The notes under the pieces are model-generated. The model ran no database searches. It was not told the DNA's origin and was given only the letters and a program-made list of their open reading frames with translations. A DNA stretch of 64,000 nt from Pelodera strongyloides (taxonomy: Eukaryota > Nematoda > Chromadorea > Rhabditida > Rhabditidae). The position numbers and the translations under genes are program-made. Of this stretch, positions 28,718 to 41,300 are shown one piece after another. The stretch's first letter is position 1, and every line of letters begins with the position of its first letter. The stretch spans positions 1 to 64,000 of the forward strand of contig JAANDG010000578.1 of assembly GCA_036852015.1 (NCBI GenBank). The letters are read 5' to 3'.

Positions 28718-31700
28718 TGGAATTTTTTATTATTTATTCTTTGTCTTTATGATTCGAATTTTCCTTCGATAATATTTTTCTTACTCTATGGTAGATACGG
28801 TAGTTTAGGTTATTAGCGTCGTCTAGGTATGATAATGATGTGCCTTAGATAGAGTTTCTGGAGTGTAATTAGATATACGGTATGTAATTATTTGTGTTTA
28901 TTTAGGTGTTCCTTAAACATGTAGATTAATTGATGAATAAGAATAATTATGATAATATATTATTTCGTATATTACAATAGCATATACAGTATACCACACC
29001 TGAAAATCGTGATATTCTGTTTGTCCGCTCATCGCAACGGGGATAAATGGTGGATACTGTTTACTGTAGATCTAGTTTTATTTCACTATTTTTTCTTTGC
29101 AAAAAGAGCGAAAATAAATGGTTGAAACTACGATTCTGTACATGCATATGATACGGGTTTGCAATCCCAATTTGTTTATCTCCGAATTGTTATTCTGAAG
29201 CAATGTATTTTAATAGTTTAACAAATTACTTGGTCCTTAATTTCTTCAGGAGGTCGGATAGTGCCTATGCAAATGTTCGCCTAACGACAACGACGGACTG
29301 AATTGCTGGTTAGTTCTAGTTTGTATGTGGTGTTTTGTTCGTGTATTCATTGTTGGATAATTGTATTTGGCGGTTCATTTTTGTTCTCGTTGTCGCCGCA
29401 TGCCTGGCCCTACTTTGTAACTTTGTACTCTTATTGTCTTTTGCTCTTGACCTCCAGGCATGTCCATGAGGATAGCTTGTTTCCAAAATAATGTAGTCAT
29501 TGCCAGTTTGAAATCAATATGTTGTTTCTACCAAAAAATGTTTCTTTTTTTGCGGTGAAGCAATTAGTGGATGGATTGTGGAAGCGGGATGGGATGGGTA
29601 ATGCTTACTGGGATCTCTGGGAGTATCCCAATCGGGAGAGGTTTCCTTCCTTTCCTTTCCAGGCCGCTCTATCTCATCACAGTGATGTTCATTCCCCAGC
29701 ATGATCATCTGCCACCCCCGTATCTCAGCCAACTCCCCGACCACGCACTCTCCGCCCCTTTCCCCTCTAATCACTCTCAATTTCACCCGTTCTCTAACCA
29801 TTACACTCACCACCGGAAACGCCTTATTCTTTTCTCCTTCATTTTCCAATCTATCACTATCTCACAATCTCACTCACTATGTGATGTTTCTTGCATTGGG
29901 GAAATTTTTGCGACCCCACCTTTCTTTACCTCCTCCCGAAGCTCTATCTTATTATTTATTTGTTTAATTGTTGGGCGATGTCTGCAACTTATGCGTGCAA
30001 GCTGCAAGACTTCATCTGACAGCGTTAGGTGAGAAATGTGTCATTTTGCAAAATGATAATAATGAATGAGCACGGTTTGCACATTGCCCGCCGGCGAGTC
30101 TTCTTGTGTCTTGTAGAGATTAGAAAAGACAAAAGATACATCCATTTCCCTTCTCAAAACCCAACCGGAAGTGATCCCACACCGCACTAATTGATAACTG
30201 TTGACCACATAGAAACACATATTGAAGGATTGCGAAATTGGGTATATTTATGGATTGAACTCGGTCAGTGGACCTTTTTGCACTTAGACTTATTGAAATA
30301 GATTATTATTATAGTTTTTATCACGATCGACATGTTTAACCGTGTAGGATTACTGTAGTTTTCGGAAAATGCTATTTTGATAACACGATCTGCCATTCTT
30401 TTGATATTTGACGCTTATGGATTTGTGTCTATCTATTCTCCTTTTCATTGATTTCTCATGTTGATTTTGCTATTGATGAGTTGGTTGGATTTCTTTGACT
30501 GTTGATTATTTCCGGCCCACTTTCCGATTTTTTTCATTTTTCGCCTTTCGGTCTACTTTTTCGGTAAGCAAAATAAAACACTGTTTCTTAGGGCATAACT
30601 AACCACGTGTGGATGTGGTCTGTGTGTTATTGTCAACCAACTACGGTGGTTTTATTGTGAGCTCTCTGAAACTGTGGCTAGTTGTAGTTGTGCATTGTGT
30701 TGGAGGTTGTAATTGGTATGCATCAATCCCATCATCTCGTATTGTTGTGAGTTGTGAATGTGTTGTCCTATAGTCCTATTCCATTCTCTATTCGTCTGCT
30801 TTCCAGCTTTCCTTTCTCAAATTGATGGCTATTTTTTTTGACACCAATCTTCTTTTATGCGCTTGGATTGTGACTAGCTCAACTCATGCACGAATAAATT
30901 TATTCGCGCAGTTTTTGAATGAATTGAGCTTTGGAGGTGAGACTACACTACACACTACTAGTTCGTACGTTCATAGCCATTCCATTTCCGGTTGCTAAAA
31001 TAACGGCCAAAGGAATAGGACTGTATGAGATTTGCGCAATATTATAGCATACTGTAGGAGGTTTCGTCGTGTCATTTAGCTTTGGTTTCCTTTCTTTCTT
31101 TTGTGTGTAGTATGTACGTACTGTACTTGAACAAGCCAACTAAATCCGACAAGTTTTGTTTTGTTTTGGTGGCCAGTTCATAAAATAATAAAATACCTTT
31201 TATTTTAATCATTTTAATGTATCGGATGAAGCATCGGATGAATGTCTGAATAGGCTCGAGCTCGAGGCTGAGGCTCAAAAATAGTTTCCCACTTCTCATA
31301 TAACTCGATGAAACTCTATCGTGGGGATGCTGCTCCCGGTGCTGAACAGAACAAAGCCGGAGACGTCTTAATCAATGCTATCAGTCCCTCTCGGCGTCCA
31401 TCCCTCTCTCTCTCTTATCTCCTCTTTGAATCTCTCTCTCTCTCTCTCCTCTTTCCTTTTCTCTCTCTCTGTGTCTTTTTGTCTCTCCATTGTCTATTCT
31501 CTATTACACGTAACCAAAATCGTCGTCGTCGAATTGATATCTTTCGATAAGAACGTTTTGTCGCGCAAGCACAGTTAATCTCTCGCTCTCTCTCCATATT
31601 TGGGCAGCGAAGAGAATTCCTCGCTCTGCACCATTATTCTTTGCTGAGACATTTTCGATTAGCGAACTTTGTCGCCGAGTTTGTGACGTAGACATGAAGT

Positions 31701-32974
31701 GATCGAAGCATCATTGAAGCTTTAAGGAAGGAAACTACTTTTCTATTCTATTTCTTTCTTTGGTGTTTCTATAAATAGTTCCCTTTGATCCTTTGAGTAG
31801 TTCTGAATAGTGCTATTGTGTTGGATTTTGATGTTTTCGTTTTCCGGGTCGGGTGTTTTTTTATTAGGGTTTAGAATTTTTTTATTAGGTTTTAGAAATT
31901 TGTATGTTCTTCATCGTCATGTCGTGTCGTTTAAATGGTCTGGTTAGTACCAATGACAATGACATTAATTCACCATTCAATTATTATTGATTTATAATTT
32001 ATAAGCAAAGGAATGTGAAGAATGTGTTTTGTACTGTCACAGTATACGTTCTCGGTTGTTGCGCTACCCTCATTATTTAGACAAAGAGTGCCTTTTGATT
32101 CTAAAAGCTGTCTCTTTTTTTTAGTTAAACACCTGTCTTGCCAGCTGCAGATGTAAGTTTTCAGTTATTTTTCCGGATGGTCCATGGTCCAGTGAGAACA
32201 TGAACTTGAGTTAACTTTTTCATTTTATTTTGACGGATTGTTGTCTTTTTGATTAAAAATGGTTTGCAATTCTAAATCTCTCTGTATTCTCATTTCCTTC
32301 ATCCTTTTCTGTATATCTCTCTATCTCTATCTCTCTCTATCCTTTTATTTTCCCTCTCTCTCACTTTCTATTGTGTGTTTCCTTTCCGAGTTCGGCTCAT
32401 AACTCCCGATCGGAAACCCTAATTTCCATGTTCTGTCCCGATGGAGTCCTCTGTTGTCCCCCTCGCATGCGTATATATATTGTTATGGCGGAATAATGGG
32501 AATAGTGGTTTGCGAGTGTGATTGTCAATTCATGCTCTGGGAGCCTCTTATTTGGACCCCCCTCTCGGATACCCGGGTAACTCCCCCCCCCCTCTCTCTC
32601 CCTCCCTGGGGGTCACCCTCTTTCTTCAATTAACCCCTTGGTCCCTGCACCTCTCCGTCTGGTCACTCCCGTCGACCATTCAAGGGTGCATCCCTCCCTT
32701 CCCATACCCTCTCTCACTCTCTCCCTCTCTCTCTATACCCTTTTGTATTGATTCCCTGCAATACCCCTTTATTATCGTGTTCTCTCTCAGATGGTCACTC
32801 TAGTGCATGGTCAAGATTCTGTAACAGTACCCTAAATAATACTGAAACTTAAAATTTTTAATCAATGAAATATTTTATTCACACGAAGCGGTTCTCATTT
32901 CTTTGTGTTATGCATTCTATTTTGTCTCCCGTCATTCAGTTTTCGAATTTCAGTTGACGATTTCAATACTCCTG

Positions 32975-33020
32975 TACAAACCATACAAAAGAACTCTTCA
33001 ATTCTTTTGTATGGTTTGTA
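32975..33020. repeat. Perfect 19-bp hairpin
   Basis: TACAAACCATACAAAAGAA and its exact complement are separated by an 8-base loop. Function unknown; too short for a typical animal microRNA precursor. Confidence 0.85.
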
Positions 33021-33279
33021 TTCTTAATTGAAATCCTGTCTTATTTTAATGATTTGGCCAGGGCCCGGGCTTTTTTATTCAGTTATTTTTTTATTCACGC
33101 ATAATTTATAATGTTTATTTATTATTATGTTGTTTTCAGAGAGTCGACTGCCCCTACGTTCGCTAATTTATTTCTGAATACCATTACTATTCGCATCGAG
33201 CCTCTATGATGTGCTCTTAATTTGTTAGCCACAATGCTACCACACAGAATTCGAATATGTGAGTTTTTTTTTTATTTCT

Positions 33280-33281
<2 letters not shown>

Positions 33282-33312
<31 letters not shown>
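33282..33312. repeat. Poly-T tract
   Basis: About 30 consecutive T in an otherwise T-rich stretch upstream of the phosphatase gene. Confidence 0.9.
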
Positions 33313-33313
<1 letters not shown>

Positions 33314-33629
33314 TTTTAGTTATTTGATTAAAATAGTCATTTTTGTCACTGATAATAATAGTTATAGCATAACTGTGTTTCTGGTAATGAATTATCTTTC
33401 GTTGAGAATCGAATGTTGTAAGCAACGCATCGGGGTCCCTAGAATAGGCATAGGCGAATTCTTACATTACTTTTAACTTGTTGCGTCAGCTACTTTGATT
33501 TGTTGGCTTGATGGGGTTGGTCCCTTTTTGATTCTTACTTTTTTTATTAAAAAAAATCTTTACGCTACATGAGCGTTCTCCTTTATTCAATTGTGGTTCA
33601 ATAAAGATTTAGGCGGTGGTGCTCAGTGG

Positions 33630-36600
33630 ATGTGTCTCCTTGTCTGCCTACTCTTCTTGTCCGGTCTCTCACTTCAGTCTCCGCTCTTTTCTGCAGAAGA
33701 GCCGGACACGGAGACTTCTGAAACTTCTCAGGAAGAAGATGAACTAGTCTCAACCACTCAGTTACCTCAGACGGCCGATCAGCTGGGTAAGTTTCTGACT
33801 TTTACCTTACTTTTTTTTATTACGTATAAGGTTATGTACAATGCAAATTCTTGACAATTCTTTTCATCACGGGGAGGTAACCCACAAACGCACTTCAAAT
33901 TTCAAAAGCTGCAATATTAATGGGAGATCATCACATTCTAAGCATTCTGAAATTGATTTTGAGAGTGTTTGGTGCTTGAACGTTAATTTCTATAACCCTC
34001 TCAATCAGTGGATATTTATCCCATCCATTGCTTTTAGGCGTTCCTCGCTGTGAATCCGACTACGACTGTGTATACGGAGGAACGTGTAGGAAAGACCCAG
34101 AAGGCAATTACGGAAGATGTTTATGTCCGTCATCTTGCCCTTCATGTACGTATATTTTGTATTCATTCCAGTTTTATTTATTTATTTTATCTACATTGGG
34201 TTGTGTTTTGTTTATTGCTTTGGGAGTTATGGACATGGACTGTCGCAGTTCGTGCTGTAAAACAAGGCCAAGTGAATGAAGAGGTACTTTTGTGGGGGTG
34301 GGAGATTTTGGTTGACTCTCATATGTAATATAATATTTATGTTTAGATATTCCAAACAAGTGCACAATACAACAAGCCGGTTCGTGTATGGCGATGGATA
34401 AGAATTACACAACACGGTTTAATTTGGGAAACGCAGTTTGTCTGAAAGTCAGTTTCTGCTTTACGCTTTACGTATTTTTCCTCAGATTCATTTCAATCAT
34501 ACATTGCCATATTGCCAGGTATTGTCCATTGTCCTTTAAAATTTCATATCCTTGCGCTTGCCTTATTGGCTGTAGAGATTGCTGCGTTATGTATAGTTTG
34601 ACAACTTTGATTTGACTCTGTTTAAGTTAATCAAGTAATGTATGTTAGAATTGTCATTCGCCTTTTTGTGTGTTCAGATTTTTATTTTATTTTTACGAGT
34701 TTAACGGTTTAACCTTTTCTTTCAGAACATTTGTGTTTGTCCTCCCATGTTCGACGACATTGTGAAACCGAAGTTTGGAAAGCTGCCTCCTGTTAAATGT
34801 GACAAAAGTTGGTTATTTTCCTATTATTGACTTGATGTTAACTTTTTATACGTTTAGTTTTATATAGTAAACCAATTATATAGCGGATGGCGCTTTGGAT
34901 AACTTTCTATTTCACATTTCAAGATACCTCTAATGCCTAAGGTAAAGTATGTACGATCCTTTAACATAGTTTGTGTTGCATCCGAACCACCAGTTTTACT
35001 TGAAATTTGAAATTCTTTTGTAGGAGAGTTGAAAATAGTTGGTTTCATCAAACCGGCCCATGCAGTGTACAAGGGAAACGATGTGACCATGTACTGTTGT
35101 ACGAATATCGATCCGAATGGAGTGGTTGATGCTTCCGGAATGTACCTCGTGCACAATTCTTCAGTTACAAAAGATGCCTCTACCCATCCATATATGGTCA
35201 GTTAGTATTCTTTGTCTAAATGTGTTTTGATGTGGTTTCGCTTACGTTTCCTTTAGTTCTAGCCCTGATTTATTGTTAAAATTGTGACCACTTCCGTACC
35301 AAGCTCATTCATTGCTATTTCAGAACCTCGACTTTGCCCAAGTGCCCTATATAGAAGACCCATGTTGGACGCTCGAGGTGAAGAACGTGCAGTTCTCCGA
35401 TTCGGGCACTTATATGTGCATTGCGAGTCATAAAGATCGAACACTGCCACAAGCCAGCTTCACTATGGACTTTGAAGTGAAAGGTTGGTTATTTATTGAT
35501 TGATTGTGGTGTATGTTTAACATTTTGCTCATCCTTTGAAATGTTATCGACTCGGTTTTAGAGATAGATAATGGGGATACGTGGCCTCTGCCACCACACA
35601 TTATCCGTTATTTCCGTCGTTCGAAGAAGGGAAATGGTCCGATTAGATTAAAAAATCGCACTCATTCAGGTAGAATGCATCGTGCATGCATGTCTACTCG
35701 TAGTGTTGTGAGCTGTGTGTGTTGTGCAGTTGTACATTTAGGAAATCTGTCATATAGTAGTGTTGGACGACATTAGTCTTTTGTTGAGCTTTTATCCCTT
35801 TGTTTATGTGTTTCCAGTGGAATTTATCGCATGGTTTGATTATGTATTTTGTGTGTTTTTTCACATGTACAGATATTGATTTTAGAACTGCCTATGATTC
35901 ACAACCTCGCTGTTACACCGAATGCTACAGAAGCAAACGTGACTTGGGAGATAGATGCTGATTCAAAACTGCAAATTGATCTGAGGTATGGTTATACATT
36001 TTTTTGCACAATAGATACGCTTGTTCTTTGCAGTAATCGTTTATCCATGTTAATTAATTTCGTAGTGATGAACTTGTGAAATTTCTGGGTTCCTTTAAGA
36101 TGTATTATCCGGATATTTGAAGAAGTAGTAAAACCTATTCAGTTGTAATTGAGCTAGTAAGCACATCTACTTATAAATGTCATTACTGAAATCTTTAAAT
36201 GTTCCAGGCTGGTGGCGAATAGGCATCAAAGTGAGGTGTGGAAGAAGACGAACGCAACATCTCCGTTGATAATCCCCAAGTTGAAACCGGCCTCCTCTTA
36301 CACACTTCACATCACAGTGAGGGGAGGGCCGGAGGTTATGAGCACAACGAGACACTTCAACACACTCGAGACTGGTATGCTATATATATGTTTGATATGG
36401 GAAGTATTCGCATCGGAATATATCTGGTCTGCCTCTACGTGTGTATTACAATGATTTGTATTTTCTCTTTTCTTAAAGCTGTATATCATGGTTTATGAAA
36501 CATGTCCTTGACAACTGCACTTTCGTGTTATATGCCGTGTTACAGGCAGGCGCAGGAATATATTATATATGAATGAAGTTGTGTTCAGTATTCGTTTCAC

Positions 36601-38200
36601 CAACCAGTTACTATACCGCTTTAATATCTGTTGCCCATTCAGTTCCGGAGACTCCTCGTTTGGAAGCCCTTCGTCTGATTCATGATGATCGATCAGCTGG
36701 AAGTGTGTATTGTGAGGTCGAATGGAAGCCCCCCGCAGTGGCCAATGGAATCATTAAGGCATATTATGTACGTTGATTAACTGGTTTTGACAGTTTGTTT
36801 CTTGTTTACCTCATTTCGAATACGTATATGCACAGTAATTAGTGTTTGATGTTGGTCCAGGTCCATTACGGTCGTATTTTTTTTAATGAGATTTGTCCTA
36901 TAATCCTTGCTGATCACATAATATGTGTTCTTTTATATGTGTGTTTAGGTGCGCGTTGAGGGAAAGGTTAGGGAAGGGGGTGACACCCTGATACCCGACC
37001 ATTTTCCACCCGCTACGGATAATGGATGCGCCAATTTTCATTCGGTACGCTATTTTCACAATGTGATGTAATCATGTAATGTTATGAGCATGAGTGTACA
37101 GGACGTACACTGGAGTAACCATATTGTGCATTTTTTGTTAACTTTGCAGCGTTTTTCTATATGAAAACATATTTTAATTCGTTGTAGGATGACGCAACTG
37201 ATTTAAAAGTCAACCCGATCGAATTTCCAGCGATGTATTTTATATGCAAGTTTGGACCCTTGAAGGTTGGTTGTTTATTGTTTAGTTTTCATGTTATTTT
37301 TCTTTGTAGCTGGGCGTAAAGTTGTATAGCTAAACTCTGTATTTACGTGTTTGCCATTGCAGCCGAACCGCAACTACTCTGTGACAATTTGGTCGGAGAA
37401 CAGAGCAGGGAGGAGTATTCCGGTCACATTTGCACAACAGTGCTCCACCGACTATGCGCCACCAGATTATGTCAGTACTTTATCCTTCTTTACTTGCTTA
37501 TTTTATATCTATATATAATATTTGTTAGTTAAATGAAACGAGAACATTCTATTCTTTTTGTATCTTTTTGCGAGGAAGTCTGTAATTATAGGTTGACACT
37601 CCAACTACTGTGGTTCCTGCGGCTACAAATCTCACCAGTTTTGCTCTTCGCTTTCAAAAACCTTCAGCCGAGACAAACGGACCGATTACGTGAGTAGTGA
37701 TTATGTTTAGCGCCTAGTATATTTATCATTCCTTTCGTAGGTTTTTTTCCTTTCACAGTTTGTTTAATTTGCGTGGTTGACCTAAATAAGTTCCTTTAGG
37801 TGTTATTATGTAGCGGTGGTGCCCATGCTCCACAATGTCTCATTGGATTCCCTCATCTCACCCGATACAATTGTGGTCGACAGTTCTGCTGTTGTGTATG
37901 CTAATAATCTGAAGACTTCAGTGGGAGACAATGTGACACACGCGTGAGTTTATCTAAAAGTTTTTAGAGCAGATTGTGGTGTATGTTTCTAAATAATAAC
38001 TCGTTGTGTATTTTACTAATTTTGCTATTTGTGTTTATTACGACAATAAAATGCCAATGCATAACGATTATTGTACGATCTTCTTTATTTCAGTCATTTT
38101 GCGTACATTGCGGAAAGTTATTCGAAAGTTTTGCCCGACGAGGCGATAATTGGAGACGGAAACACTACGAGTGGAGTGAAGCCATGCATGCTGACGTAAG

Positions 38201-38298
<98 letters not shown>

Positions 38299-38322
38299 AT
38301 TATTATTAATTATTAATTATTA

Positions 38323-38394
<72 letters not shown>

Positions 38395-41300
38395 AATGGA
38401 TATGGATTGATTTCTTGCAGATACTTGTCGCGACATAGCACCGAAGATGTGGCGCTGAGAACGGGAATCAAGTATACCGGATTTCTGATTGTTCGAGTCG
38501 ACGCGGCAAGGGTATGCTTCTATTATTTATATTTGTTGGGAACTAACTTTACCCTGGATCACAATATTCAAATCCAAATATGAGTTCACGGGAGTGTTCG
38601 TGCTCTGTTCGAGTGGTGGTGCATGGATTCTGAATTCTGACGCACTTCACCACGTACATTCTGTTGTTTCAGCCTCGGACTGTCCTTGTGCCCTCAACGC
38701 CGGCGCCTTCGAGGAGAAAATTTACATACAGCAAAGCGACGAAGAACAATAGATATCGAACTGTCAGGTACTGGAGTATTACGATAACACATGATAATGA
38801 TATTTCCGTGTGGTTACCATATGTCAGTTAACTAATAACATCCACTCCTAAGTGTCGTTAGTCCGCTTAATTTATTTTGTCTAATGTGTCACCTGTCTGT
38901 CAATCTGTAGATCTAGAATGTTTTGTAGATGTTTGTGATTTGCAGGCAAGTAATCTCTGGAGCCTCATATGCGTACAGTGCCTACTTCAAGCCCGTTTAT
39001 CTGAGGGTGCCAAATGAAGGTGTGTGTTTGTTTTTTTGATTCGTCGTTGCTTCGTATTTGACTGCAATGCCATGCCATGTGGGATAACATGTTATGGAAT
39101 ATCGATTCCTGTTTTTATTTGTCAGTATTTTAAATGCTTATTTTTTCAGATGGATCTTGGACCCCAATTCTATTGGTTCTCGGACTTCTTATAGTATTCG
39201 CATTGGTGGCCGGAGCCAGTTTTGCCTACTTCACTTTTATGTAAGTTACGAATCTTTTCATTTTCTTATGATGTTGATCGTTTTGTTTACTCCTTTTTTA
39301 GTCTTCGTGACTCGGCATCCAGACGTCGTAATGTAGTAATGAGGTACTTGTTTATTTCACGTACGTTTTTAGTGTCACTTTTACTCCTAGTTTATTTCCC
39401 TTTTCAGAAATGGCAAAAAGATGTCGTCTGAGCATATTCCCTTGAAAATGTCCTCATATGGTCCAGTTGCTGCCGATGAACTTCCCAGTGAATACCGTGA
39501 TCGTCACAAGGACACCGATTTTCTATTTGCTCAGGAGTTTGAGGTAAGCTTTTGGTTTCTTGTCCGTTTTTATTGTCACTGGGCACTGTTGTATATATGT
39601 TTCTTCTTCTTTACGATGATAAATCGACATTAATTCTTTATTATTATATATATTTAGTAATGGGAGCCAGCAGAACTTATTTATTTAACTATGTGTAGAT
39701 ATGTTTTAGAAATTGCCCCACTACCAGCATGAATGCACGGCGAGTAATCGAAAGGAAAATGCTCCGAAGAATAGGTAAGCGATTTTTTTAAACGTGATAT
39801 ACGCGAACGTTATGTGATGGTTTTTGGATTTCAATATTATTGTTTAGCTACCGAATTAATATAATCGTTGTTATGTTCTTGTAGTTTGTTTTGTCTCTTT
39901 CGCTCTCTTTCCCGCAAGTTGACGAGTAACGGATTATCATAATTTTTTTTTAATCTCAATCACAATACCCAATGCCTTATGTATTGTATGCGATTCCAGA
40001 TATAACGATATCCGTGCGTTTGATTCGACACGTGTTCGCTTGAAGAAGATAGACGGAGACGAAAATTCGGACTATATAAATGCCAATTTTATTGCGGTAA
40101 TTTTTATTTAATTTGTTACGTCTAATGCTCAATACACTGTCTTCCTTCTTATTTGTGGGTATTCAATTATTCAATGCGGTACAGTGCCATTTTTTTGGGT
40201 GTATTTTCTTCCTTGGAATGCCTATCAGCAACTGAAGTGATTACCTTTATGATTTATACATGGGTTTTTAGTGGAGTGTTAAAACATTGTGTTTTTGTAT
40301 GGCTGTGGTTTTGTATATTTGATAGTACATGGTTTACTTTGTACATTTATGTTTTGTCCAATTGACCTACTCTTCCAGGGCTACGATCCTCGGAAGCGTT
40401 TCATCGCGGCCCAAGGTCCTCTGGCGGGTACTGTAGCCGACTTCTGGAGAATGTGTTGGGAAGAGGATGTGCATATCGTGGTGATGGTAGCCAATCTGGT
40501 AGAGAAGACGAGACAACAGTGTGCCAAATACTGGCCGGATGAGAAGGAACCGCTCACGTTAGTAGTTTGTACTACTGTCTTTGTGGTCGTTGAATTGGTA
40601 TTGTATTTTTGACTAGTAGTGTAATATTACTTACCTCTTTTTCAGAATAGTCATGTATTATTACATATGAATTAATTTGATCAAACATGCCTCCATTTGG
40701 CTTCTTTTTGCATGTTATCACTCCATGTGTTTCAACTAGTCCTCATATTGAACGATGGGGAAACCCACCGCTGCGTGAGTCCGCAACTGTTTTCATATGT
40801 GTTTTAATTTTATAATGTCCCATTTTAGGGTTGGAGGCTTAACTCTGCGTCAGTGTGCCGTGGAATACTATGCAGATTATGCAGTCCGGCATTTGGAAAT
40901 CAGAGAGGATAACAAGGGACCCAAGTTATCACCGATTAGCATACCGGTGAATCGGCCAAGGTGAGCTTTTTTTGAGTGTTGAAGTTTGTTTGTTTTATGT
41001 TTTATTCCCAATTCTCCGTGTAGCAGGTATCCGTTGTCAATAAGTACAGTATGATAGTTGACAACTTGTTTCAGAAGTGTGACTGACTTGAGTGGATCGG
41101 ATGAGTGGAATGGTGGAGCTTCTGAATATGCAAATCTGCCCACCACATCGCCTGTCTCCAACGGAACCGAACTGCCAACTAGTGGCAATGGTGAGTGGGT
41201 TTAGTAATTCGGGGTTTAAAGCTGTCAAGATCCACAATTGTATTATTGGAAAAAAAACTTTGCATTTAGACTTGCAACTCGACTTGCAACACGCTGCTTA

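Larger units (their letters stand above)
28718..33629. other. Gene-poor region PET100 / receptor phosphatase
   Basis: Nearly 5 kb with no exon I can support. It holds a possible PET100 poly(A) signal (AATAAA at 29113-29118), CT-rich low-complexity stretches (about 31385-31490 and 32270-32370), C-rich pyrimidine tracts at about 32580-32790, a perfect short hairpin at 32975-33020 and a poly-T run at about 33282-33312. Open frames of 60-150 codons at 29.5-30.0 kb have biased low-complexity composition and no recognisable family. Non-coding first exons or enhancers of the downstream phosphatase gene may be here. Confidence 0.45.

Noticed and set aside
29514..30032. Frames of 111 and 153 codons in the gene-poor region
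   Set aside because: Pro/Ser/His-biased composition, overlapping on both strands, no family resemblance and no supporting splice structure.
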